DNA from: Ceratopteris richardii
Taxonomy: Eukaryota; Streptophyta; Polypodiopsida; Polypodiales; Pteridaceae
Direction of reading: 5' to 3'
Assembly (NCBI GenBank): GCA_020310875.1
Contig: CM035432.1
Location: forward strand, 92,701,018 to 92,765,017
DNA length: 64,000 bases
Made by a program: the position numbers and the translations under genes. Positions 53,795-64,000 of the stretch are shown here, piece by piece. A model generated the notes under the pieces. The model was given only the letters and a program-made list of their open reading frames with translations. It was not told the DNA's origin and did not search any database. Position 1 is the stretch's first letter, and each line of letters opens with the position of its first letter.

Positions 53795-54565
53795 TCTGCA
53801 TGTTGCTTGGATTCTTTGCAATGGAGGACTTAGAGCTAGTGCAAATGGATGTGAAAAATGCTTTCTTGCATGGAGATCTTATAGATGAGATCTATATGAA
53901 ATAATTAGAGGGTTATGTAGTTCTTGGCAAAGAAAGTCTAGTTCGTAAGCTCAAGAAGAGCTTATATGGACTTAAATAGTCCCCTCAACAATGGTACCAA
54001 GAGCTTGATGCTTTTATGAAGTGTGAAGGCTATTGTCAAAGCAATGTGGATCATTGTCTCTACACAAAGAGATGCTAAGATGGAAGCTTGATATGCTTTA
54101 TATTTTATGTCGATGATATGTTGATTGCTGGGAAGTCCTCTTATGAATTGTCAATTCTTAAGAAGAAGTTGAGTCAAACACTTGATATGAAGGATTTGGG
54201 GGATGCCATACATATTATTGGCATGTGCATTACTCGTGATAGAAGTAGAGTTGCAACACGTGAGGCATGTAAAGAAGCATTGTGGATTTCTTGTCTTGCT
54301 TGTGATATGGGTCTACCTTCAACATGTACCTCGTTTGCTTAGTGATAGTCAGAGTGCCATTACTTTGGCTAAGAATCCGGTCCATCATGCAAAGGCTGAG
54401 CACATTGAGGTGAGGTATCACTTCATTAGATATTTTATAGCCATTGAGCACACTGTTCTTGAGAAGGTTCATACTCGAGATAATGTTGCAAATGCTTTGA
54501 CTAAAACTCTACCACAAGATAGCTTTCGAACTGTTCTCACTCAATGGGGGTTACTTGATTCATGA
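53795..54565 (+). pseudogene. Copia-B RT palm and RNase H end, internally deleted
   Basis: It resumes with AMEDLELVQMDVKNAFLHGDL (compare Copia-A at 20740), then stops in place of Gln in IYMEQ-like and YGLKQ-like motifs, DGSLICFIFYVDDMLIAGKSS (catalytic YVDD intact) and DMKDLGDAIHIIGMCITRD. There the frame jumps to CKEALWISCLACDMG, deleting about 140 residues that Copia-A still has. The RNase H end follows in the +1 frame: SDSQSAITLAKNPVHHAKAEHIEVRYHFIR and ANALTKTLP. Confidence 0.87.
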
Positions 54566-54705
54566 TCCTACACCATCAGTTGTATACTATGTAAAATGCC
54601 CATCACGTGGGAGGTATAATTTGTATACTTATACTCAGGTATTCTTTATCGTTCTTCATTTTTCCCCCATAGTTACTTTGGCCATATTGGCCTTTAGTGG
54701 GAGAT

Positions 54706-54945
54706 TATTACCATTGGTGCCCATGTGAAAGGCCAAATGGCCACCAAACAATTTAGTAAAACATATAATATAAGCTCAACTGTATTTGTAACACCTAAGG
54801 AGTCTATGTTCGTGCTCCTTGTGTATTGTGTTTTTTTGCATATTCTACATGTTCTGTAGCCTCTGTGTAGAGTATCGTGTGCGGCACTTGGAGCTTGTTT
54901 TTATACTCCAATGATACCATCATGGAGCTCTCGAGAACAAGCCTG
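54706..54945 (+). repeat. Copia-B 3' LTR, end-truncated
   Basis: It follows the purine tract AGTGGGAGAT (54696-54705). Its first two bases read TA where TG is expected, a single transition. It aligns with the LTRs at 42902 and 16258 until about GAGAACAAG, after which gypsy integrase sequence begins. Confidence 0.82.
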
Positions 54946-57391
54946 TGATAAATTCCATGGAAACACTTTCCCATTTTCCTTTGGGGATTTCCAAAGGATT
55001 TAGTAAACCTCCTATCTTAAAATTTTTGGCTTTATTTACTTGGCATTTTGTACATCGAAGTACATAATTATGTGCATCTTTATGTATGCTAGGGCAATAA
55101 AAATGCCTTTTGACCAATTCATAGGTTCGTTGATTCTAGGATAGTTGGTGCTTGGAGCATCATGACATTCAAACAAAACTCTTCTTCTATGTTCTTGGTC
55201 ACAAGGAACACATACTTTGTCCTCGTATAATAGATACTCATCTTGAATACTGTAGTGCTTAAACTTATTCTCATTTGATAAGTTTGCGTTTTGAGTTGAA
55301 ACCTTCTTCCATACTTCTTTGAAGCTTGTATTTTCTTGATATTTGCCTTTCATTGATACTACTAAGTCATTAGAAATTTTTATGAAACTTAGAGAATTCA
55401 ACATTGGCATTCTACTTAATGCATTTGCCACTACATTGAATTTTCCTCTTCTACAGCTGAGTTCATAGTCAAATTCTTGAAGTATTTCAACCCACCTAGC
55501 TTTTCTGTCTGATAGCTCAGATTGGTTTGCAAAGCAATTAATACTTGTTTGATAAAAAGCTATAACTACATTTGTGCCAAAAAAGTAGTGTCTCCACTGT
55601 TTTAGAGCATGCACAATTGCATAAAGCTCTTTTTCTTAGGCAAAATAATTTCTTTGAGCTTAGTTTAGCTTTTGAATTTCAAAAGTAATTGTTCAACCAT
55701 TTTGATTTAAAAAGACTACGATTGCTAGATCACTAGAATCTATTTCAACTACAAAAGGTTCATTTGGATCTATTATCTGTAGAACCAGGGTTGAAGCTAA
55801 GGCTTTCTTAAGTCTTTCCATAGTTTCAGCCTATTGTTTCTCCTAGTTAAGATTTTTAGGTTTTTACCTTTAATTTCTCAAATAAAGGGATTGAGATTTT
55901 TGCAAAGTTTGGCACAAATTTTATGTAGTATCCTACTAACCTTAAAAAACTTTGAAATTCTATAATAGTTTTAGGGTGAGGTCAGTTGAGAATAACTTGG
56001 AACTTTTTAAGATCTACTTGAATACTTTTCTCAGATATAATGTGTCCAATATATTTGATTTCTATTGAAAAGAATTCACACTTATCTTATGTTCCAAACA
56101 ATTCATTTTATGTTCGAGCTTGCAAAACTCTTTCTAGATGTTCTAAGTGAGAAGTTGCATTGTGATTATAGACAAGAATATCATCAAGGAATTCAACTAC
56201 AAACTTTCCCAAATAAGGGCTTAATATGGTGTTCATTAGTGTCATGGACATAGCTAGTGCATTTGTTAGTCCGAAAGGTATGACTAAAAATTCCAAATGC
56301 CCATATTTAGTTCTAGAAGCCGTTTTAGCAACATCTTTAGATCTAATCCTAATTTGATGATATCCTTGTCAGAGATCAAGATTTGAAAATATCTTAGCCC
56401 CTTTTAATTGATCAAATAAATCATCAATTCGGGGCTTTGGATATTTATTCTTGATCATAACTTTATTTAGGGCTCGATAGTCAATGCATAGTTTCATTGA
56501 TCCATCTTTTTTCTTAACTAGGAGAATGGGTGCTACCTAGGGTGAATGGCTAGGCTGAATGAATCCCTTATTCAGGTATTCCTTTAGTTGGTTCTCTACT
56601 TTAGCTTGCTAGGAATATAGGAGTTTGTAGGGGGCTTTACATATTGGCTTAGTTTCTAGGGGCAAGTCTATAGTATGATCGACTTGTCCATGAGAAGGAG
56701 GTAAGCCATGGGGAAGTTCTTTTGGAAAAACATCCCGGTAATTATTCATTAAACACTTAAATTTAAACCTTTCATATTCAAATAATGGAGACGAGACATA
56801 ATGAATTGGATTCATATTATAAACATTGTTTACATCAGTTGGAAGTATCATAAAGTCTTTTGTTTTTTTATAATTTTTTAAAATTGCATGCCTCAAATCA
56901 AGGGGGTACTTTGTACATCATTTTCTCCTTGAATCAAGTAATATATTTCATTCTTATTGAAGTTTAAAGTATTCAACTGATAACGTATTTCAATGTTTTT
57001 CCTAAGCCTCAAAGCCACTCCAGACCCAAAAAAGTCAAGTTTATCTTTATAACCTTGAAATTCTATTTCTAGACCACAAATCATAGTATCACAGACCTTC
57101 TTGTCTTGGCCCTACATCATGAATGCTATATACTAATGTGGTGACTTATGTTGGGGTAACTTTAATCTCTTCAACAATGAGTGCTTTAGGAGATTATGGG
57201 TGGCTAAGTCATCTATCATGACTCTTGCCTTTTCTCCTCTTATGTAGGCATGAAGTTTGACTAAGTCATGAGGTCCAACTAATTTTGAACCCGCTGAATC
57301 AGACAAACAACATTGATGCATGCAGTCTTCATGAAGGACCTCCTCTTTTTCCCAAACTTTGCTATTTTTGAGATTTAAAGATTAGACTAAG
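54946..57391 (-). pseudogene. Gypsy-3 protease, RT, RNase H and integrase N-terminus
   Basis: Minus strand, in order: protease VMIDDLATHNLLKHSLLKRL (57230-57160), a linker, RT entry [51 protein letters not shown] and the catalytic box [10 protein letters not shown] (about 56170), RNase H with HALKQWRHYFFG and RKARWVEILQEFDYEL...NVVANALSRM, then integrase zinc domain RHFYCPSIHKDAHNYVLRCTKCQ and WESVSMEFITG, where Copia-B begins. The integrase continues at 42901. The RT style is that of chromovirus-like gypsy elements. Many stops; several are TAG/TAA/TGA for Gln, Trp or Arg. Confidence 0.88.
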
Positions 57392-58324
57392 TGGAGTTAG
57401 AAAATAATTATCAAGAGGAATAATGCAACAGAATAAGATCGGAAGGAATAGTAGTGAGCAGCAAAACATGCAAACAAAAATGTACACAGATAGAGAGACA
57501 GAGAAATCAAAATTCTCTAATTGTGAGCAACAATGTATATACAATGATGATACTATCCACCGGTGTGCTCCCACTATGGAGCTTCAATAGAAATCTAGAT
57601 AGAATCTAGATGAAGGGATTTATAGTGTGCATAACCATGATTGACATCAGTAATTGGGCTTGCCTAATCCTCTGATTTAGACAAGATCTCCGAGACCACT
57701 TGATGCTATGTTTTAGGCATAACCATTCGGATCACCTGTAATTTTGGAGCATCCATAATTATCAAACTGAGTAAACCACTCGACTGAACACCCACCAAAC
57801 TGGAATCCCACCAGACTAGACCTCCATAGTTCCATACAAACCATTGCAAGTTTGGATTGGACACCAAACAAATCTGGACTACCAAATTGGTCACCATAGT
57901 TCCAGAGAGGTTGACTATTGAACTGATCACCGTAGTTACAGACATGTTGACTACTAAACTGGTCACCGTAGTTCTAGACATGTTGACTATTAAACTGATC
58001 ACCATAGTTTTGGATAGGTTGACTATTGAATTTTCATACCTCTAGAATTCCTTTGGGATTCCATCCACATTACCATAATTCTAGATTAGTTGACTACCAA
58101 ACTATCATACCTCCAAAATTTCAATGTGAATAAAGTATATGTCGTGGCTAGCCTTCTCATTAGACTCACATAAATCGTCTAGAACTTTTGCTGGTCTCAA
58201 GTATACCTCATCACAAATGTCGAGACTCTCATAATGGTTTCTCCTCATAATGGGAGCCATACAACTTAGAGTACCATGGATCATTTAAGGTCACATGTGG
58301 GTGGAGTATTGAGTATATCTAACA
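57392..58324 (-). repeat. Copia-F 3' LTR
   Basis: In minus orientation it begins TGTTAGATATACTC directly after the purine tract GAGGGGGG (58325-58334) and ends near AACTCCA (57392). It contains a 36-bp minisatellite at 57899-58035. The 5' LTR would lie beyond the right edge, so borders rest on TG...CA ends, the purine tract and the switch to Gypsy-3 protease sequence at 57391. Confidence 0.65.
57879..58035. repeat. 36-bp minisatellite in Copia-F LTR
   Basis: Units at 57899-57934, 57935-57970 and 57971-58006, with partial units on both sides. Each contains TTGACTA(T/C)T(G/A)AACTG(A/G)TCACC. Both strands stay open because the unit is 12 codons long; the resulting frames are not genes. Confidence 0.9.
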
Positions 58325-58392
58325 CCCCCCTCAATGTCCACATATAGTACAGTGAACTACCTTCTTGGTCCAATGCCAAGCTTCAGAAGATG

Positions 58393-59024
58393 TCAATGCA
58401 GTTGCTCTCTCCCCAGAGCCTGGGTGAAAATGTCTGCTCCATTTTCATGTGTTCTACAATAGCTCACCTCCACAATTTTGTCATCGATCAACTCTCGCAC
58501 ATAGTGATACTGGATTTCTATGTGCTCAGTATGTGCATGACAAATAGGATTCTTGGCGATGGCTATGCAACTTTGGTTGTCGCATCTCAACCTTGTAGCC
58601 TTCTATCCTTGAATTCCTATATGCCATAAGACCCTTCTCAACTATACTATTTCATGTGCAGTAAAACATGCCACTTTGTACTTAGTTTCGGTAGAAGACA
58701 GTGGTACATCAGTTGCTTCTTACTGATCCAAGAAACAATCACTGAACCTAAAGAAAAGCAATATCCAAGAACTGATTTTTTGGAATCAATATCCCCTGCC
58801 CAATCCAAGTCACAATATCCACTCAAAGATGATCCTTCACTATAAAGAATACCATACTCTATGGTTCCTTTGGCATACTTGAGTATCCACGTGTATGCCT
58901 TCCAATGAGTTAAACACAACTTATTAGAGAACCTACTTACTATGCCAACAACATAAGAGATATCTGGTCTGCTATTACACAAGTAAATGAGACTTTTGAC
59001 TAATCTCCGATATCTTCCAATATC
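58393..59024 (-). pseudogene. Copia-F RNase H
   Basis: Minus strand: IGRYRRLVKSLIYLCNSRPDISYVVG, SGYCDLDWAGDIDSKKS, VIVSWISKKQ, then (after a frame break near 58660) RCDNQSCIAIAKNPICHAHTEHIEI and THENGADIFTQAL. This is the copia RNase H with the CDLDWAGD and CDNQS acidic blocks. Its upstream RT was separated by the chromovirus-type insertion whose LTR begins at 59025. Confidence 0.87.
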
Positions 59025-59549
59025 TGATCCGACAACCCGGGATCGTAGGTATGGAATAAGATATCTCGATTACAAGAATCCCCTTTAGAGATATGAACTA
59101 GATAAAAGAAATAAATAGAAAGGATCTCATTCTACAAGATTACAATAGGACAAGAAAGGATGTCCATGATACAAAACTAGACAAGACTAGAGCAAGAGAC
59201 AAGACTAGAACTTGAACTGGAACTTGAAAGTACTTGATGATCATGATCCCTTGAGCTCTGGAAATTGGCATTGACAAGACTTAGAATGAATGTGGCCAAA
59301 CCCTCCTTTTCTAGGTGTTCAAGACGGTGCTATATGACTGTTACGACTTGATGATGTCATCATGATATTGTCGACTTGAAACAAGACATCCCAATGTCAA
59401 AATTCAACAAATAGACAATCGACCTTGGGGTTTTGGCACATTCCAAATGCAATGGTAGCATTGTTTTCTCCAAAATCTCAACCAATCATGAGATATGGAA
59501 AGTAACATGGAATCTAAGATTTCAGATGGTTTCCTTGTCCATGACATCA
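59025..59549 (-). repeat. Gypsy-C 3' LTR
   Basis: 525 bp. In minus orientation it starts TGATGTCATGGAC immediately after CTTGAGGGGGAGG, a good polypurine tract, and ends CGGATCA. The partner LTR is outside the window. Confidence 0.65.
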
Positions 59550-59609
59550 CCTCCCCCTCAAGTGACATGTTCCACGAGGAGCGGCCATGTTCTCTAGCTT
59601 GGGTTTCAT

Positions 59610-60297
59610 TGGATTCTTCCTCTTGAATTCATGAATCTTGAATTTTGCTCTCTCAAGATTTTTTTGTAGGCTCCCAAGTACGATCATTGACATCATACCC
59701 TTTTGAATGAATAAAATATTCCAGGCGTCCTCAAGAGATTCTTGAATCTAAGACATGATCAACCTCAAATTCTTCATGATCCTTAATCTTGAAAGGTGGT
59801 GAAGGACTGGGTCTCCCTTGAGCTTCCTTAGCTTCATCACAAGATAGGTCCTTTGAGCTTTTAGTGGTGCATTGTAGTGTTTCCAAGATCTTTGATGGAG
59901 TGCCTTGAGTAAGCACACCTCCTTGATTGAACATGAACTCCTCCTTATCCTTTATCTTCTTGTTATCTTCATAATTTGTATGCTCCATATCATTCATAAT
60001 GACTTCTTGGCCTTCAAAAGTTCTTGATTCAAATTTTTGAGGAATAGTGTCTTCATTATTCAATACTTCAAGCTATTGGACTTGGCCTTCTTTGAATAAT
60101 TGATTCTCACATTGAATTGCCTGATTGATCCTCCAAGGTATTTGCTTGAGGCATGGATAGCAAGAGATATTTGACTTCAAGGTTGAGGCCACTTTGAAAC
60201 TGATTAAATATTTGACTTCAGGATTGAGGCCACTTTGAAACTGATTAACCATGTAGTCTTCTTGATATGTAGTTCCACGAAAGAACATCTTGATATT
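59610..60297 (-). pseudogene. gag end, acidic linker and chromodomain in one frame
   Basis: From 60297 downward the minus strand encodes a gag tail with DYMVNQFQSGLNPEVKYL (a 41-bp tandem duplication at 60167-60248 shifts the frame) and RINQAIQCENQLF. The same frame passes a TAG at about 60073, an Asp/Glu/Lys-rich linker of about 110 residues, then EFEVDHVLDSRIS, a TGA where the chromodomain consensus has Arg, GRLEYFIHSKGYDVND and RTWEPTK: a canonical integrase-type chromodomain (aromatic and WEP positions kept). A slip in an A-run then restores NLERAKFKIHEF. No protease, RT or integrase lies between gag and chromodomain. Confidence 0.75.
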
Positions 60298-61346
60298 TGT
60301 TGGGGGATTCTTGTGCAAAAAGGGATTTGAGTGTTTGTAGGAGAAAAGGGAAAGATAAGAAGAAAGATACAACACTGGAAGCCTCTGTCGATTGATTATG
60401 AGAAGACAAATACAATAGTGATGCACAATATACTCTGCAAAATCCCACAGAGTGCACAATGACAAAGTACCAAAATACCCAAGGTTCTTGTTGCTTCCGG
60501 CCTTCTTTGCAACAGACCTCCACCTTCTCCAAGCTGGCACTTGTGCACACCTTGCACTCAAGCTTCCAATAGGGGGAGGGATGGACACCTTCTGTTGGCA
60601 TGCACACAACTTCAATGGGACCTTGGGATCTTTGGTTGTATAGCTTAGCACTTATCTGCACACTTCTAAGCCCTTTTCATGCACACCTTGCACTTCGCTT
60701 CTCTGTGTCGTACACTCACTGTATGTCTCCTGCACTTCTCTCTCTTTCTTAGCTTAGGCTATGCTCACCTTGCTTAGTTTTCAAAGAATAATGCCTTGCC
60801 TTGATTTAACTATCGGTTCACGTGTGCTCCTAACTGCTAGAGTATCTTGGTGCTCACTTTGATGTCCCAAGATTGTCTCCAAAAGTGGGCAGCCAATGAA
60901 TCATTGTTTTGTCCTGTAGTGACTTTAGACTAAAACAAAAAATTTAATCGGGGGCCATGCTTTCACTTCTGTGTACGCTTCCGCTTCACATACCTTCACA
61001 TTTTTCCTTTTAATTCTTCAAATGTGCACCTAAGAGAGGGTTCACGTGAACCTTTCAAATACTTTTAAAAACACTTTGAACCTTAGAGAATTACACAAAA
61101 ACCTGTACAACTTGCAAACAACTTTCTGCAATTTTACCCTTTGTGAACAATTAATTATGCACTACCTATGCACCTTGACACCCGACTTTGAATGCTTTGA
61201 CTTCACCCATGTTGACCTTTGACCTTGAACATATTGACTTTGAACAATTTGATTTTGACATTTTGACTTTGACTATAGTTGACTTGAACTATGGTTGACT
61301 TTGACTATGGTTGACTTTGACCAATATGACTTTTATGGGCGCAACA
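60298..61346 (-). repeat. Gypsy-2 3' LTR
   Basis: 1,049 bp with plus-strand ends TGTTGGGGGATTC and GGGCGCAACA. It aligns full length with 49197-50236. It includes the TTGAC array (61196-61331) at its U3 start in element orientation. Confidence 0.92.
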
Positions 61347-61975
61347 GTTTCCCACCACCTAATGAGCTCTCCGTCTCGGAGAGCTTCAGCCAAAACTCTG
61401 AGCAGACATGACAGCATGCTTCCTGTGCTACAAAATCTTTAAAAGGACACTTGAGCAGCTACCAAGTCCACTAGAAGCATTAGAGAACACACACCAGGGA
61501 AGAACCAAAAGTGGAAATGTTACACAGAAAAGCAAAGGATGGCGAATGGAGGGTAGGAAGGAGGGGGAAGGGAGGGCTGAGGGGGCTGAGATTGATAGGG
61601 TAGGGAGGGGTAAAGATGGGGCTGGGAAGAGGGGTAAATGGAGGGTGAGGAAGTAGGATAATGGGCTCCGGAGAGGGTTGAAATGATCAAACAGTAGAGC
61701 TACAGAGGGTGCATATGGGAAATTGTGAAACATATGATAAAATAAAGTGAGAATAGACCATGGGGACCATGTGCGTAAAGAAAAACACGTGACAAATGTG
61801 CTCAAAACATGGTGGTTTTGATCAAAAGTAAAAACAAGTTGTAGTTTTGGAAAAATTAGGTCTAGAGATGAGCCCAGAGGTGCCAAAATACATGAAAATG
61901 ACTCCAAATTTGAAGAAAATGGCCATCTCAAGTGCGATCTAGAGCCAAAAGCATTGGACCATGAAAAAAAAAAAT
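61347..61975 (-). other. Gypsy-2 3' UTR, G-rich on the plus strand
   Basis: Homologous to 45906-46490 of Gypsy-1. It includes a G-run-rich block at 61547-61660 (GGGAGGGCTGAGGGGGCTGAG) present in both elements. The long minus-strand frame through this region and the adjoining microsatellites is not a gene. Confidence 0.75.
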
Positions 61976-61979
61976 GTTT

Positions 61980-62424
<445 letters not shown>

Positions 62425-62549
62425 GCACAGGGAGTGTGATTAAGCTTAACTAAAAAGAAAAACATAAAACAAAAATAAAAATAAAAATAAAAATAAATAA
62501 ATAAATAAAGTAAAAAGAAAATAAAATAAATTAAAAATAAGAAAATAAA

Positions 62550-62785
<236 letters not shown>

Positions 62786-63226
62786 TTTCTTTTTGAAAAT
62801 TTCCTCCCCCTCTTTTTTTTTTTCTTGAAAAAAATCCATGGGGGCCCTGTTTTTTAAATATCCAAAAAATTATAGAAAAATTCAAATAAAATCCAAAAAA
62901 TTACAAAAAAATCCAAAAAATTCCCTACAGGTCTACAAGATTTTTCTCACTCAAAACCACAGAGAGCTTCCTTTATTCCTCTAATTTCGTAAGAAAATGA
63001 TATTGGAAAAGGATGAGAAAATATTAGAAAAATGCTAGAAAAATTTCCCAAAAATGTCCAAAAATTGTGCTTATGCAAAGGATATGAAATGGCTTCTAAA
63101 TTTGCTAAAAACTCAAGGAACAAGCATGAAATGGATAAAAAAAGTACTAAAACTTGAGCAAAATGATATGAGAAGGTTATGTACAACCTGGATAAATTTT
63201 GCAAGTTCCAGGTGATCGTGAAAGCT
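62786..63226. other. Gypsy-2 3' UTR continuation, no gene
   Basis: A-rich non-coding sequence with several CAAAAAAT(T/C)C-type short repeats between the microsatellites and the end of integrase. Confidence 0.6.
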
Positions 63227-64000
63227 TCAATAGTGCTGATGATAGGCCTTGAGACTTGATATGTTGACCAGTGGTAGGAACTCTCCTTTTAGAGTCTCTA
63301 ACTCCACTGCACCCCAATTCAACATTGTCTTAATTCGATCAGGTGCTTCCTCGTGTGGAAGCCATTTTCCCCTTACGTGTGTATGGATTTGAGGTCTATG
63401 GAGAAGAAATAACATGCCTATTTGTAAGTTATTGGTCCACAGATTCCGATCATGTGCCTCCTTCCTCTTCATTTGAGTCTCTCTCAATTGTTTTGCAGCA
63501 TGAAGACGTATCTCTTCTACTTTGTGCAATGCTCCAAGCCTATGAGAGACACCACAATCTTTCTTTCCTTGCATGAATGCTAGTTTTGGTGACCCATGTA
63601 GAAATTCAAAGGGTTCAATAGGCAATATCCCATAAACCAGTTGAAATGGAGAATATCCAGTAGCTTCTTTGTAAGTTAATCTATATGCCCATAGGGTACC
63701 TTGATAAGCTATGCCCCAAGAAGTGGGTTGTAACATACATTCCTTCCTTAACATGGCAATTAATACCTTATTGGTGAATTCTACCTATCCATTAGCTCTT
63801 GGATAATAGGCACAAGAGGTCCTATGTAGAATTTTGTACCTGTTAAAAATTTCCTGTAGGGGCTTGTTCACAAAATGAGTACCTTGGTATGTAAAATTTC
63901 AAGGGGCATCCAAATCTGCAAATGATGTTACTATAAATGAAATCGGCAACAATTTGAGCGGTGCAATCAGGGGAGGCAATAGCTTCAACCCACTTTGTTG
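63227..64000 (-). pseudogene. Gypsy-2 integrase C-terminal part
   Basis: Minus strand from the window edge: TKWVEAIASPDCTAQIVADFI, a frame slip near 63880, HRTSCAYYPRANG, a TAG where GQVE is expected, FTNKVLIAML, then an open frame from 63754: WGIAYQGTLWAYRLTYKEATGYSPFQLVYG, an RLGALHKVEEIRL-type helix, KEAHDRN and LQIGMLFLLHRPQ, ending NISSLKAYHQHY. This is the C-terminal half of a gypsy integrase of the OTA type. The DDE Glu region is damaged. Confidence 0.88.

Larger units (their letters stand above)
42902..54945 (+). mobile_element. Copia-B, same family as Copia-A, carrying two later insertions
   Basis: 5' LTR 42902-43163, a primer site variant (CGTATCAAAGTGT, 43166-43178), a leader matching Copia-A, intact gag 44507-45286, then Gypsy-1 (45287-50236), protease and integrase 50237-51589, then a minus-strand copia gag (51590-53794), RT/RNase H 53795-54565, purine tract and 3' LTR 54706-54945. 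It sits inside Gypsy-3 integrase. The 3' LTR lacks its terminal part, and about 60-75 bp of the host integrase are missing at that junction, so no target duplication survives. Confidence 0.9.
59025..60297 (-). mobile_element. chromodomain gypsy remnant (Gypsy-C), pol-less
   Basis: 3' LTR at 59549-59025 (minus; TGATGTCATGG...GGATCA) preceded by a purine tract, a chromodomain, an acidic linker and the end of a gag domain, then cut at 60297 by Gypsy-2. It interrupts Copia-F RNase H. The target-side border sits in the middle of a well-preserved copia motif (IGRYRRL), which supports the boundary. RT, RNase H and integrase are missing between gag and chromodomain. Confidence 0.75.

Noticed and set aside
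54960..54964. gaaac as the right-hand target duplication of Copia-B (also found at 42897-42901)
   Set aside because: The LTR homology stops about 15 bp earlier and the intervening bases read as host gypsy integrase, so the match is probably chance.
57706..58045. Overlapping repeat-protein frames with a 12-residue period on both strands
   Set aside because: A 36-bp minisatellite in the Copia-F LTR; openness in both directions follows from the unit length.

Overview
This window looks like nuclear DNA of a land plant. Every coding trace I can identify belongs to a transposable element: Ty1/copia and Ty3/gypsy LTR retrotransposons whose primer sites match plant initiator-tRNA sites (TGGTATCAGAGC type), LINE remnants, one hAT DNA transposon, one TRIM-like miniature element and one 95-bp TG...CA insertion. 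There are no convincing host genes, no rRNA or functional tRNA genes, no CRISPR array and no prokaryotic operon. The AT-rich, microsatellite-rich, deeply nested layout suggests a large repeat-rich genome. The species cannot be named from the sequence.

Layout. 1-4560: a minus-strand copia RT fragment split by Copia-1 (587-4423, 5-bp TSD). 4544-12400: old copia gag/PR debris of both orientations, a dispersed repeat pair, the 95-bp insertion (4586-4680) and the TRIM (7111-7861). 12499-15056: a solo LTR interrupted by a hAT transposon (12546-14251). 16258-22264: Copia-A. 22265-25420: gypsy RT debris, a degenerate repeat and a LINE tail with poly(A). 25513-31750: a minus-strand LINE 3' end split by near-complete Copia-2 (25619-30776, TSD cccct). 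34147-42474: two copia elements with gag and protease but no RT (Copia-D, Copia-C). 42475-57391: a minus-strand gypsy (Gypsy-3) whose integrase is split by Copia-B (42902-54945). Copia-B is itself split by a gag/protease-only gypsy (Gypsy-1, 45287-50236) and by a minus-strand copia gag (51590-53794). 57392-64000: Copia-F interrupted by a chromodomain-bearing gypsy remnant, itself interrupted by Gypsy-2, which shares LTRs and 3' UTR with Gypsy-1 but carries integrase.

How it fits together. The nesting gives a relative clock: the split element is always older than the one splitting it. Decay is dominated by nonsense codons explained by C-to-T (or G-to-A) transitions, many in CAG/CHG contexts, as expected from cytosine methylation of silenced plant transposons, plus internal deletions and short tandem duplications. 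The least expected objects are the TRIM whose LTRs contain a tRNA-like A-box/B-box module, the pol-less Gypsy-1 with its pol-bearing relative Gypsy-2 (both with TTGAC/W-box arrays in the U3), and a gag-linker-chromodomain reading frame lacking pol.
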